DNA from: Combretum micranthum
Taxonomy: Eukaryota; Streptophyta; Magnoliopsida; Myrtales; Combretaceae
NCBI GenBank assembly: GCA_024138025.1
Contig: JAMXBD010001380.1
Coordinates: forward strand, 124,001 to 188,000
Direction: 5' to 3'
DNA: 64,000 nt
Shown: positions 12,537 to 22,480 of the stretch, in pieces
Layout of the letters: each line of letters starts with the position of its first letter
Position numbering within the stretch: the first letter of the stretch is position 1
Notes under the pieces: generated by a model
Told to the model about the DNA's origin: nothing
The model's input: only the letters and a program-made list of their open reading frames with translations
The model's database searches: none
Made by a program: the position numbers and the translations under genes

Positions 12537-13612
12537 TAGGGCTGGGCAAAAAAACCGACCGAACCGTGAACCGAATCGGACCGGACCGGACCGAACCGAA
12601 ATTTCGGTTCTTTTTAAAACGGTTCGGTTCATTGAAGAGCAAACGGTTCGCGGTTCGGTTCGGGACCATGAACCGAACCGTATGGTTCGAACCGAACCGA
12701 ACCGTTTTATATATTAAAAAAATTAAACATATTATTTTTACTCTTAATTGTTTTATTAATGGTACATATCTATATCACAAATTTTAAAAACAATTAATTT
12801 TTAAAAATAAATTAATTATTTTTAAATTTTTTTACTTAGATATGTGTTAGTCATTAGAATAAAATTAAATTTTTCATAATATGTTTCAATTGTTATGTTA
12901 TCTATAAGTAAGATAGATTTTAGAATTTAAACTCTAGTATTCTAACTTAAAAAAATTAATTGTTGTAAAATTTTTTTACTTAGATATGTGTTATTCATTA
13001 GGATAAAATTAGATTTTTTATAATATGTTTTAATTGTTATGTTATCTATAAGTAAGGTAGATTTTAGAATTTAACATCTAGTATTCTAACTTCTATATAT
13101 TTCTTTTCCATTTGTCTTACTAATTAATCTAGTTCTATTATTTAGTTACTTGTTGATTTATATAATTGGTAATATGTTAGTTAGAAGCATACAACGAATT
13201 ACATTTTATGTCTTCTATTGAGATAAAGTCTAGTATATCATTATAGTTCAAGATAATTCAAAAAAATGAGACTAGTCATAGTTATAATTTTATAATGGAT
13301 GAAATCTTTTCCTTCCTATAAGTTTTACATGTTTATTTGATAAATGATTAATTTTAAATATTATTGTTTATATTTGCATTAGTGATAAGAAATATGTAAT
13401 TGAACTTTTTCGATAGAATATATCTTTTATTTTATGAAAAAACGGTTCGAACCGCAAACCGAACCGTACCGGACCGTTTTTTTTTCGGTTCGAAAAATTT
13501 ACGAACGAACCGTATAGTTAGGTTCGAATTTAAAAGAAAAATCGAACCGTAAATTATGGTGCGGTTCGGTTCGAGATATAAACCGAACCGAACCATACCG
13601 TGCCCACCCCTA
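12537..13612. mobile_element. non-autonomous hAT-like element B
   Basis: Terminal inverted repeats TAGGGCTGGGCA and TGCCCACCCCTA, followed inside by long arrays of 'aaccgaaccg'/'cggttcggtt' words at 12550-12710 and 13440-13600 that can pair. The flanking 8-bp duplication GTGATAGT is perfect (12529-12536 and 13613-13620). The middle has a direct duplication of about 120 bp (about 12830-12948 and 12972-13091). No transposase. Small open frames in the 'cggtt' arrays are by-products of the repeat. Confidence 0.85.
12830..13091. repeat. internal direct duplication in hAT element B
   Basis: Two copies of a segment containing 'tacttagatatgtgtta' and 'atctataagtaag', about 140 bp apart start to start. 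The copies differ at several positions, so the duplication is not recent. Confidence 0.65.
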
Positions 13613-13805
13613 GTGATAGTGATGGTAGGATTTTAATAGACGAATTGATTGTGGTGGTCTACCATCAAATTTTTGTTTAGTTTTATTTGATTTGGTTTAT
13701 GAACTGAATCATATTTTATAATTTAGGAAAGTGTACTTGTATAACTTGTGATCTTATATAAAAAGTACTATATTTATTTAATATTGGCAAGTCTGAAATT
13801 ATATA

Positions 13806-14241
13806 TGTTATAAAAGACGAACAATGGCAAGAGCAAAGAGATATGATAAAGCACACAAAATTTAAGTGGAAAACCAAATCGAGAAAAACCACGAGCAGAA
13901 GCGAGAGAATTCACTATATGTTGATAATGGAGTACAAGAGAGAGAGAGAGAGTAACAAATTACAAATCAAAACTCTCTCATTTTCTCACTCTCATACAAA
14001 CCCTAACAAAACACATATTTATATGTGTATACAGCTAGCCGCAATAAAGGCCAAAATTATGTCTCTTAAGTGTATAATGAATGAATAATAAATGTATAGT
14101 CAAATATTCATTCATTATAAATACCAAAATTATGACTCCTAAATGTATAATGAATGAATAATAAATGTATAGTCCAATATTCATTCATTATACATTTTAC
14201 TACGAAAAACGGCTACTGAAAATGGGTCACAAACTCCAATA
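13806..14241 (-). mobile_element. solo Copia LTR, related to the element at 34.1-36.8 kb
   Basis: Collinear with the Copia LTR at 36402-36844: shared start 'tgttataaa', shared 'gtggaaa...aaaaaccacg.gcaga.gcgagag', shared 'catat.tatatgtgt' and shared end 'aaactccaa'. Flanks ATATA (13801-13805) and ATATG (14242-14246) resemble a 5-bp TSD with one mismatch. The internal part duplicates a segment of about 70 bp holding an 'ataatgaatgaata...tattcattcattat' inverted repeat. No PBS or coding sequence adjoins it, so it is a solo LTR. Confidence 0.7.
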
Positions 14242-14287
14242 ATATGAGTTGTAAATGAAGTCAATGTTTATGCAACTAAAATATCTC

Positions 14288-14508
14288 TGTGATACCCCTC
14301 AAATATAAGGGTGTGGAACTTTAATTATCAAGTCTTCTTTTGGTATAATGGTTTAGAGTTCATTAGAACTCTAAAATTAAATGTGCTTAGGGGAGATCAC
14401 TCTTAGGATGCGTAGCCTCTTAGGAAATAGATGATACCAAGAGCAAAACCATGCAACATCTTACTGAAACAGACAATACTTCGGTGGACAGAATTTTGGG
14501 TTGTTATA
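14288..14508 (+). mobile_element. Cassandra-like LTR a with 5S-rRNA-like segment
   Basis: Starts TGTGATACCCC and ends TTGTTATA. The stretch at about 14350-14425 follows plant 5S rRNA from 'cagaactccgaagttaag' to the 'aggatgggtgacctc' box with many changes. Two nucleotides after its end lies TGGTATCAAAGC (14511-14522), a near match to the tRNA-iMet primer site TGGTATCAGAGC. LTRs with 5S-derived sequence characterise Cassandra TRIMs (established knowledge). It is collinear with 15843-16056 and 39946-40170. Confidence 0.65.
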
Positions 14509-14510
14509 AG

Positions 14511-14522
14511 TGGTATCAAAGC
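14511..14522 (+). other. primer-binding site (tRNA-iMet type)
   Basis: TGGTATCAAAGC, one mismatch from the canonical plant initiator-tRNA primer site, placed 2 nt after LTR a as expected. Confidence 0.7.
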
Positions 14523-14959
14523 ATAGGTTTGTGATCTTTAGGGAACTTAAGCTGTGAACTCTTTAGGGCGATGAACAATGATAAGTGTGGGTAGATATGA
14601 GGCCGATTAACTTAAATAATTTACTTTTTGTTTAATGCAATTTATTTATTTTACTTTTATGTGTATATGTCTTTTAATCAATCTATTGTTTGCTTCTTTT
14701 CCCTTTATCTAGAGTGCTTAAGAGAATCAACCAAGAAGCTAATGCTATTAGATGTGATAGGGGGAATCATCTAAAGGATAACAACTTACTTAGCAAGTTC
14801 TTGTTGATGCTAGGCAGTTAATGTAAACTGTCAACAATCTATTAGAAGTGATTATGCAACAACACCGGTAGATGGGAATAGATGTGCAAGTGATCCAAGA
14901 TAATGCTAAGGCTTTGACACAAGAAGGACAAAGACAGACCATTGAGTCCAAGCATGGTA

Positions 14960-15235
14960 AGTCCCTTAATCTTAATAAGTTCGTTAGGTTGGTGTTAAAA
15001 TTTGATCCAAAGCTAAAGAGGCCATTAGAAGCTGAATAGTGGATAGAGGAGATTGAAAAGACATTTGTGGCTTGAATGTTCCCGAGGCAAAGAAGATAGA
15101 TTATGCTACATATCTATTGAAGGGAGAAGCCAACTATTGGTATGTTTTCACTAAGAGGAATATAGAAGGAGAAATTACTTGGAAACTTTTCAAGCAAGCC
15201 TTTTTCATTAAGTTCTTCCCTTAAAATGTAAGGCA
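14960..15235 (+). pseudogene. decayed Ty3/Gypsy gag fragment
   Basis: Translation in plus frames gives FVRLVLKFDPKLKRPLEAE, then a stop, WIEEIEKTF, a stop and frameshift, then AKKIDYATYLLKGEANYWY and WKLFKQAFFIKFFP. This is the layout of the retrotransposon gag domain of plant Gypsy elements (W..eie..F, ...A...L.g.A..WW, W..F...F...ffP). At least two stops and one frameshift break it. It lies between a Cassandra-like LTR and primer site (14288-14522) and an RT fragment (15440-15590). Confidence 0.7.
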
Positions 15236-15439
15236 ATAGATGCTATAAGACTACTATACTATTCAACAAGGACGATCACCATTGACGATCACAATTTATC
15301 AGTGAGATTCGAGTTGCTTAGTAGGGATACCTTCTTTTATAAAATTGAAGTACAAAGACCCCTTACTCTTCTGGCTTATTAGTTTGGGGTCGATTCATTA
15401 TGTCTATAGCGTCACCTAAAGTTAATGAAGGGAATGTTT

Positions 15440-15590
15440 CGAATGTTTCTCAAGCACCCATTGTAAAAGAGTATCAAAACATATTTTCAGAAGATTTTCC
15501 AAGATTATCTCTAGATAGAGAGATTGAGTTTTGCATAGATGTGATACTCGATACTGCTTCTATATAAAAGACCCCACATAGAATGGCACC
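15440..15590 (+). pseudogene. start of a Ty3/Gypsy reverse transcriptase, truncated
   Basis: Encodes PIVKEYQNIFSEDFPRLSL, DREIEFCIDVILDTASI, a stop, and PHRMAPR. This matches the conserved entry to Gypsy RT (v.ey.dvFpe.LP.l...R.ieF.Idl.pGt.Pi...PyRMAP). Protease is missing between gag and here, and the RT stops after PHRMAPR, where the sequence switches to the tail of a Cassandra-like LTR at the shared word ACCAAGA. Confidence 0.7.
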
Positions 15591-15657
15591 AAGAATAAAA
15601 CCATACGACATCTCGCCAAAGCAGACAATACCTTAGTAACCCGAATGCTGGGTTGTT
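15585..15657 (+). mobile_element. partial Cassandra-like LTR b (3' part only)
   Basis: From 'accaagaataaaacc' to 'gggttgttatgg' it follows the last third of LTR a (14435-14508) and LTR c (15985-16056). It has no 5' part: upstream is Gypsy RT. It is followed by 'ggtaggtattagag', a decayed primer site. Both sequences share ACCAAGA at the junction. Confidence 0.6.
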
Positions 15658-15842
15658 ATGGTAGGTATTAGAGTAGTTCACTAGTCGAAAGGAAGGGAGC
15701 TAGGTGCTGTACATGGCAAAGTACCTCAAAGTGGAGGTATCTCCTGAACCTATATGGATCACCTCTAATATCCTCCCTCTTGGTGTGCTTCTGGCTTGAG
15801 TAATGAAATTGACCATAATGTCAGTTTTATAAGTGGAAAGTA

Positions 15843-16056
15843 TGTGGCATCTCTCAAATATAAGAGTATGGAACTCTAATCATCGCGGCTCTTTTTGATG
15901 TAATGGTTTATAGTTTATTAGAACTCTAAGCGTACTCAGGGGAGAGCATTCCCAAGATAGGTGATCTTTTGGTAAGTAGTTGACACCAAGGACAAAACTA
16001 TGTGATATCTTGCTAAAGTGGATAATACCTCGTTGAGCGGAGTTCCGGTCGTTACA
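15843..16056 (+). mobile_element. Cassandra-like LTR c with 5S-like segment
   Basis: Begins TGTGGCATC and ends GGTCGTTACA, collinear with LTR a (14288-14508). The 5S-like part is at about 15910-15975 ('agaactctaagcgtactcaggggag...aagataggtgat'). The 185 bp between LTR b and LTR c would be the short internal region of a TRIM; its 'cacctctaatatcct' recurs after the 40-kb LTR. Flanking bases do not give a clear TSD with LTR a. Confidence 0.6.
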
Positions 16057-17325
16057 GTTTCTATATATGATTTATAAATTACAGCCGAAAAAGTTACATA
16101 TATGTGCATAAGTTAAATATATGTACATTTTGATAAATGTACACTAAAAGTTCCTTAAAAAAATTATGTTATAATTTAAGAAAATATAAACATACAAATA
16201 AATTATTATTATATTTTTCTAAAATTAATTTTTTGATTTTATGTATTGATTCGATTTACCTCTCTAAATCAATCATAAATTTACAAATTTATCTGGATTA
16301 GAAAACTTCTAAACTAAATTACTAAAAATTTGATTTAGTTTTGTTTAGCTTACGGATTGGTTCAATTTATTTATTTTTTTCTTGGCAAACCCTTCATGTG
16401 AGGATGGTTACTGAAGTAATTAGCCTTGATAGTGATGACTACAAAGTGATGGTCTATGGCAATGATGATGATAACATGGATGGCATTGATGGTAACCTAA
16501 TAAGGATAGGTGGCTGTGTGAATATGGTGATGGTGCTGGCAACAATGATGATGATGGGTGGTTGTCGTGGTAGTGGGTTTTCATGGTGAGGTTTGGAAGT
16601 AATGGTATGAAGGGTAATGGTGATGATGGTGGCACCCATCGTGCTAATGTTGGTGATGCTCTAATAGATGTAGCAGTGGATGAGTATGGTTATGATGGTG
16701 GTACAAGTTAAAGAATGATAAATTCATTATATTATTATAAAGCTAAGGCCAATAATTCTAGTGGAATGAATTTATTTTCATATAAGGATTGTATACATTT
16801 GAATCATTCTTTTTAGTTGAAATTTAACACACACATATATAATACCTACCATAGGCTATAGCTCGAGAAATATGCAATGAATGGAATGTATTGGTTTTTC
16901 TCCTTTGATAAAACAAAAGAATGTAATACCTATAATCCAACTAAATTATTACATATGAGAGGATAGTTTTCAACGTGGACAGAAGTCTCGGGTCTAATAA
17001 ACCTAGAAAAGGGGTTCATGGATCCATTAGATTGTTCCAGTTTGGTTTATGGGTTTTGGACTTGTCGATTTGAATTTTTCTTTTTTCAAATTTTAAACAA
17101 TTTTTTTGCAATCCCTATATCATATTTTTTAGTGTGTAGCTTATATAAATTAATAATTGATTATTTAGTATTTTTATCATTTAAATGGACTAATAGACAA
17201 TTTTTAGCCATTTTGTCCTTGTAAAATAACAAAGCCTACTTTTTAAAGTCTTTTAATTAGACATAATGAACCTAAGCACAGGCATTATATTCGCAATATA
17301 AATATATCGTAACATATGTGAGATG
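16057..17325. other. intergenic DNA with GAT/GGT-rich tract
   Basis: About 16400-16710 is dominated by 'gatgatgatggtg'-like words, complementary to 'catcaccacc' words near 11080-11190. This gives open frames on both strands that look like low-complexity by-products. Around 16200-16380 are 'aaattgatttagttttgtttag' words resembling a hAT subterminal repeat, so this may be the far end of a disrupted hAT-like element. No gene was recognised. Confidence 0.4.
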
Positions 17326-17329
17326 TTGA

Positions 17330-17780
17330 AATGGCATCACCAATTTGGAATAGGCCCATATAGCGGTAAGTTGAAGAAATGAAAAATGCAAGTGTAAACA
17401 AAATTTGTTTTCGGCCCATGAATTATAAACAATTCACTTCTCAGTATGGGCCTACAGCCTATAATTCCATGATCCACATTAATATCAAGGATAGACCTAC
17501 CAAAAATAGCAATACTAAACAATCTGAATTATTTTTGGCATATTGTGGATCCGAATGAGACTGATATCATAATTAAGTGAATAATAATTTGAAATCATGT
17601 GTTGAGAAAAATAATTTTATTTTAGAAAATTTACAAGGAAGTTGCGTTTCATTTATCCATTTTTCTATTATTTCTCACCACTTTTTTTTTTCTTCAATGG
17701 TCACAAAACTCTTTTTAAAAACGACTTATATATTTGAATTTATTGTGGCACCCTTAGTAAAATTTTAAAATTTGAAATTA
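17330..17780. repeat. dispersed repeat, copy 1 (homologous to 41543-42330)
   Basis: Shares with 41543-41765 the words 'cggcccatga', 'ataaacaattc', 'gatccacattaat' and 'ggatccgaatga' in the same order and spacing. Further right, 'tttattgtggcacccttag' matches 'tttgttgtgacaccgttaa' near 42285. The stretch looks like an old duplicated intergenic or gene-relic block. No coding frame is conserved between copies. Confidence 0.55.
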
Positions 17781-19807
17781 TTGAACTATGGGTCCTAAAT
17801 CATCAATATAATTTTATATCCATCTCCTAGTGTGTGATAAAGTCTGTGGAGACATCCAAACCAAATTAAGAATTTTTAAGCTCAAATGCATTTGTAAGAA
17901 TTTCCAATAAAGTAAATTTGATAAAGAATAAAGCAGAAAATCGGAAGTTGAGTTGAGCCTTGATGGTTTAGGTATCAAACTTTGTGTCAAATCGATCTTT
18001 TTAGCATGCTTAAATATTATAAACTCAAGCTTGTATTTGATCTTGATTAGGAATTTGAGGTTTGAGCTAAGCTTGCTGTACTTGCTAACAAGCATATAAT
18101 TGTTAATGAGCACGCTCATAATTTTTATATAATACAATACAAAGCTCACATACGAATATAGGAGTTTGAATTCAATTTGTTTAATAAAAGATGTTTTATT
18201 TTGAGTTTAAGTTTGACATGTTTACACATTGACATTGAATTAAAAGCTTAAAACGGATTAAGCTTAATAGTTTGCAAGTGGTTCAGCTCGTTTTCAACCT
18301 TGATAACTACTTATTTCCTATAGTCTACCCACTCATTTAAAAAAAAAAAAAATGCCAAAGCTCAAGAGATGGGAACATTAAAATTCGATACTTCTTTTTC
18401 AATGAAAAGCCCAATTTTAGTTTGATTAAAAAATGTCGCTCCCTTAACTTCTTTCCTTTTATTTGTTTCGCCTTTTATATACATCTCCTCAACAATTTAA
18501 TTATGAATAAATACAATCCATTTCTCATTTATTAAGAAAAGGTGTAAAATATATAACTGCAACCTTTCTATCAAAATGTGAGGAATATTAATAGTTATAA
18601 TATCAAAATAATCTCATCCTGTATTTTCCAATGATTAAAGCTAACCCTAGAACTTGAGTGATCCCTGACTCGTTGTGATATAAATATATAGTGATTCATA
18701 AGAAAATATCATTATCATGTTGAAAATTCCTCTCCAATCGGCAATTCCTTACCATATATTAAAAAAAAAAATTGAGATGTGGCAATTTCCTCATACACCT
18801 GTATGTCCAATCCTAAAACGTGTAATACCTATTTAATATTTTCTCATCTCAAAAATCATTGAAAACTCTTCAAATAGATTAAAATTCTTTTATTTCAACT
18901 CATATTCACTATTAAATTCTCAAAGAGTCTCATATCCCGAATGCGCTTCAACATAGGATAGTAATACAATAATATCTAATATTTATAGCTATCTTTTGTT
19001 ATTTTCTTTTTTAATCTTTTAGCACCGAAGTAGCATCCGCAGGTATTTAACTGATACTCAAAAATGAGAAAATCAAAGTTTGATACTTCATATTAATGAG
19101 TAAAACCAATCGAATTTTGACTGAAAAATGTTTTTTCTTTCCTCTTTTGAGTGGATCACAGGAGCTATTATAGTAGGGCTACATAAGACCGTCATAACGC
19201 TAACACAAAGAATTGGACTCAGAGCCTCAAGAACGAGAACTCAATCCAAATGCCACTAAGCTACAAAACTATTAGTTTAATTGAAAAATATTGTTTTCTG
19301 GAGTTCTTGCCCTACCAACCCCCAACCCCCCACACCCCCACCACCCTCCCCCCCCACAATTTGATTATAATTTTAATTATTATATTTATTTTAACGACGA
19401 AATGATTGATTAGACGGTTTTGTTGATGGAATCATAGAAGCTCAATCTAATCACATTTATTTTTTGAGCAAGTCTTGGATGTTTTATTCGTCCACACGAT
19501 GGTATATTCAATTAAATCCTCTAGCCTCCTTTATACAACATCCTACTTGTGACATGAGAAATAATATTAAATTTGGATTTCTAACTTCTGAAATTTATCT
19601 TTCAGATGACCTTTCTAAATCTACAAATCAATACTTGAGAATTGAGATTGTTTAAATTTTAAAAGATTTTGTAATATCATTATGACATCATTTTGTTACT
19701 TGTAAATTTAACCACTGATTATATACGATAGTATCCGGAGAGGGTAAATTATTATGGAAATTAAGAGAAAATAAATCGAGATATAATCTATTTTCCACTA
19801 AATAACT
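17781..19807. other. AT-rich intergenic DNA
   Basis: No supported gene. A hAT-like stretch with 'gagctaagcttg'/'aagcttgtatttgat' words lies at about 17870-18310. A C-rich tract (19313-19358) is listed separately. Sequence near 18570-18720 resembles 31790-31900. Confidence 0.4.
19313..19358 (-). other. C-rich tract (G-quadruplex potential on minus strand)
   Basis: At least five runs of three to eight C separated by one to four bases, in an AT-rich context. The minus strand therefore has G-runs compatible with a G-quadruplex and the plus strand with an i-motif. Whether it folds or acts is unknown. Confidence 0.5.
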
Positions 19808-19901
19808 GAAAGTAGGATAACTAAAAAAATGAAACAAGAAATGCCCTGTCATTCTGTTATTCTATAAATAGGCCTTCATTCCTCTTTATTAGACACACAG
19901 G
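19808..19901 (+). promoter_or_regulatory. inverted copy of the pararetroviral promoter
   Basis: This 94-bp stretch is the reverse complement of the promoter part of the adjoining terminal repeat (about 20190-20280), including its TATA box, here TCTATAAATAGG on the plus strand at 19861-19872. It ends about 30 bp downstream of the TATA box, close to the expected transcription start, and joins the terminal repeat at the shared word ACACACAGGA. It points plus-ward, towards the minus-ward promoter at 20212-20223. Confidence 0.75.
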
Positions 19902-20080
19902 ATCGAATTGATAACAAGATAGAACAGATATTAATCAAAGAGCATAATAATGTAAGACATACAAATCAACACAACACTTTTCCCTTTTGCTGGGTCCCGA
20001 AAGGTACTTAAGGAGATATAAGAACAAAGTAAGATAGAAAGTTAGAAAGCAAGGCAGAGGCTTACAAAATTCTTCAAAGC

Positions 20081-20086
20081 TTTATT
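20081..20086 (-). terminator. poly(A) signal AATAAA in 3' terminal repeat
   Basis: Minus-strand AATAAA within 'gatcaataaagctttg', about 105 nt downstream of the expected start. The equivalent in the 5' repeat reads 'gatcaacaatgctttg', so the signal is absent there. Confidence 0.6.
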
Positions 20087-20211
20087 GATCCAAAGAGAGG
20101 GAGGAATACAAGAGAGTAAGTAATCTAAAGAGAGTAAGTAATCTAGAGTGTAAGTGAGTGTGTTTTTTCTCTTTTGATTTTTCCCGTGTGTCTAACAAAG
20201 AGGAATGAAGG

Positions 20212-20223
20212 CCTATTTATAGA
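20212..20223 (-). promoter_or_regulatory. TATA box in 3' terminal repeat
   Basis: Minus strand TCTATAAATAGG, identical to the inverted copy at 19861-19872 and equivalent to 29938-29949 in the 5' repeat. Confidence 0.65.
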
Positions 20224-20873
20224 ATAACAGAATGACAGGGCACTTCCCTGTTTCAGTTTTTCAGTTATCCTACTTTCCGAGGGTAAAAAGGGTATTCACA
20301 AATTATAAGAAAGGGCAAAAAAGGAAAGACACTATTTACAACTATTCTGAATTGTTGATGCAGGTCTTTTCTATCAGTTATGGTATGTAACTGTTCATGC
20401 TGGTCACGTCATTAATTCTAGTCCTCTGCATTCCCATATTGATTTATTTCTTACATGACTGAGGTGTCTTCTTCGTAGGCTTCAGCTTTCATGGAAAATT
20501 TTGTATCAATGCTTCTCCATATTATCATGTTATGGGAAGAGAAAATGTTATAAATCTGAGATTGGTAAATCAAGTAATTTTCTTCAGGTGGTGAAATGGT
20601 TACATGAGCTATCCAATTTTCTACCTATAATTCTATTGGTTTTTCACATGTTTTTAATTCTTGAGATGGGTAAGTAAGTTTGTAAACTCCATCCATTATT
20701 ATGTTGTGACTAGCAGGCCTTATATCGTAAAAAAGCCATTCTAGGGGAATGCTGTCAATTTTCATTTTTATCTGTAAGGTCTTACTTTTTTCACAGCTGT
20801 CCATCTATCCATTGATTATACAAACAACTTCTTTAATAGATGATCCAAATTCAGAATCCAGGAATTTTTTAGG

Positions 20874-22027
20874 TTATCCATCAACAATATTCAGTAATCC
20901 ACAGTCGAGGAGAGTTTGTTCTGTAAATGCACATCCTTTTTCAATGTATAAAGGATTAAATGTATCAAGGTCAATGTTCATCTTGTAAATGTTGTAATCA
21001 AGTTCTCCCTTGTGGTTGTAATGGTAGTCACATGTACATCTGTAATCATCTTTTGCCACTAATTTTGCATATTCTTGAAATTTTAAGAAAGGCTCCCAAA
21101 AATTTTTACAAGCAGAAGAAGAAATTTTTGTTCTAGCTTTATTTGGTAGTTTTTCAACAAAATTCATTCTTTTGAAGAAAATGCCACTTTTTGTTATTTC
21201 AAAAGCTTCTTCTTTGTCTAAATTATACTATAAGCAATGTCTAGGATTGAGTTGTCTGTAAGTCTGCCATTTTTCTACTTTCTCATTCTTAACTTTCAGT
21301 AATTCAGTATCTCAAGCTGTTTGAATTCTGAAGCTAAACAAGGTTCAACTCCAAAATCACCGTGTCCAAGTTCAGTTTCTAGTAACTCAATAGCATGTTG
21401 TAAGGAAAAACATCATCGCCAAACTGGTCCATTGAAATTCTCAATTTGAGCTTTTACATAAGCCCAAGTTTTGTAGATTCAAGGATTGAATCCCTTTATG
21501 ACAGCATAACAGTAAATATTTACAATTTTGTTTCTTGTCATGTGTACATGTGCTCTAGCATTTCCAGTATGTAATTCAGTATTTATGTTCTCCATGTAAT
21601 TAAGTAATGTCAAACACACTCTTACCTTATTTTTATCCAAGGTTTGTAATCTCCATATAGCATCTATTAATGTTTTTTGTTCAACAGTAATTCTTATATC
21701 ATCAACTTTAGCATGCCTAAAGGCTTGTGTGTTTTTTGGGTTTTGATCAGGTACAAGTAATTCAACATCTCCAAACATCATTTTTCCAATTAGAGGAAAA
21801 TAATTTTTCATTAACTCATTTCCAGTAGGTTTTATTTTCTTTTGGAAGGATACAAGCATGATAGGAAAAGATGGTCTGTAAGGAAAAGAAAGATTCTCTG
21901 ATGAGAACTGGGAAGTTTGTGATAAGAATTGAGAAGACTGGCCCATCTGAGAGGATGGACCTATTTTAAATTTCTATAACTCTTTTTTTTGCTGTAAGTC
22001 TTTGAGAGTCATGTATTTGTTATCCAT
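20874..22027 (-). pseudogene. ORF downstream of the pol polyprotein (tungrovirus ORF4-like position)
   Basis: Starts ATGGATAAC at 22027, whose ATGGATAA overlaps the polyprotein stop (TAA at 22020-22022). Coding blocks remain at 21946-21479 and 21167-20874, separated by a stop at 21479 and several frameshifts. There is another in-frame stop about 17 codons in. The span, about 380 codons, is similar to the ORF4 product of rice tungro bacilliform virus, which also lies after pol. I see no recognisable domain; the last block has a Cys/His pair (CTCDYH). The ORF4 relation rests on position and size only. Confidence 0.5.
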
Positions 22028-22029
22028 TG

Positions 22030-22480
22030 TTGATGTACCTGCTCAAAAGATCAGGCAAATCATTATCTTTTCCTTTTATGTGTTCAAAATTGACATTATA
22101 TCCTTTGTTTACTAGTAAATTAGTAAATTTGATCTATCTTTTTTGTGACATGCTATTTTCATTTTTCTTTTTGTAAAACTTAACTATAGTCTCGCAATCT
22201 GTTCTAACTAGTATTTCTTTTTTATTTAGTAAAAATAATCTAAAGGAATTTAAACCATAAATAACTGCCATTATTTCCATATCTATACCACTTTTAAGTC
22301 ATTTTTCTTTAGATTTACCACTATTATATCTATAAATTTCTTCATCCTTTTTTAAAGAGTATTTATGGGGTTTTCTAATTAAAACAGCTCTCCATCCATT
22401 TTCACAACCATGGGTTTCTACTATTAGAAAGTCTGTATCTAAAGGTAATTTTAATTCTAGTAGTTTTCTAATTGTAACTT
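22030..22480 (-). pseudogene. RNase H domain
   Basis: Blocks VETHGCENGWRAVLIRKP (usual ETDAS replaced by ETHGC), AVIYGLNSFRLFLL, VRTDCETIVKF and EHIKGKDNDLPDLLSRY are seen in order, with a stop at 22299 between the first and second. The first catalytic Asp is His here, so even the open part would be inactive. The domain ends at the stop overlapping the next ORF. Confidence 0.8.

Larger units (their letters stand above)
19899..20530 (-). repeat. 3' terminal direct repeat (LTR-like) of the pararetroviral element
   Basis: Collinear with 29574-30267. On the minus strand it reads: upstream TGACG (as-1-like) motif at 20407-20411, TATA box (20212-20223), expected start near 20190, AATAAA at 20081-20086, and an end at 'caattcgatcct'. 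The copy stops where the 5' copy meets its primer site, which is LTR-like organisation. It lacks the 51-bp duplication of the 5' copy. Confidence 0.8.

Noticed and set aside
12529..12787. Arg/Pro/Asn-rich open frames on the plus strand
   Set aside because: By-product of 'aaccgaaccg' words in the subterminal repeats of hAT element B.
16341..16639. Overlapping open frames on both strands
   Set aside because: Produced by the GAT/GGT-rich low-complexity tract; no family resemblance.
20525..20545. Polypurine tract upstream of the 3' repeat of the pararetroviral element
   Set aside because: The purine run 'gggaagagaaaa' is on the plus strand, while the element is read on the minus strand, so it is not in the orientation needed.
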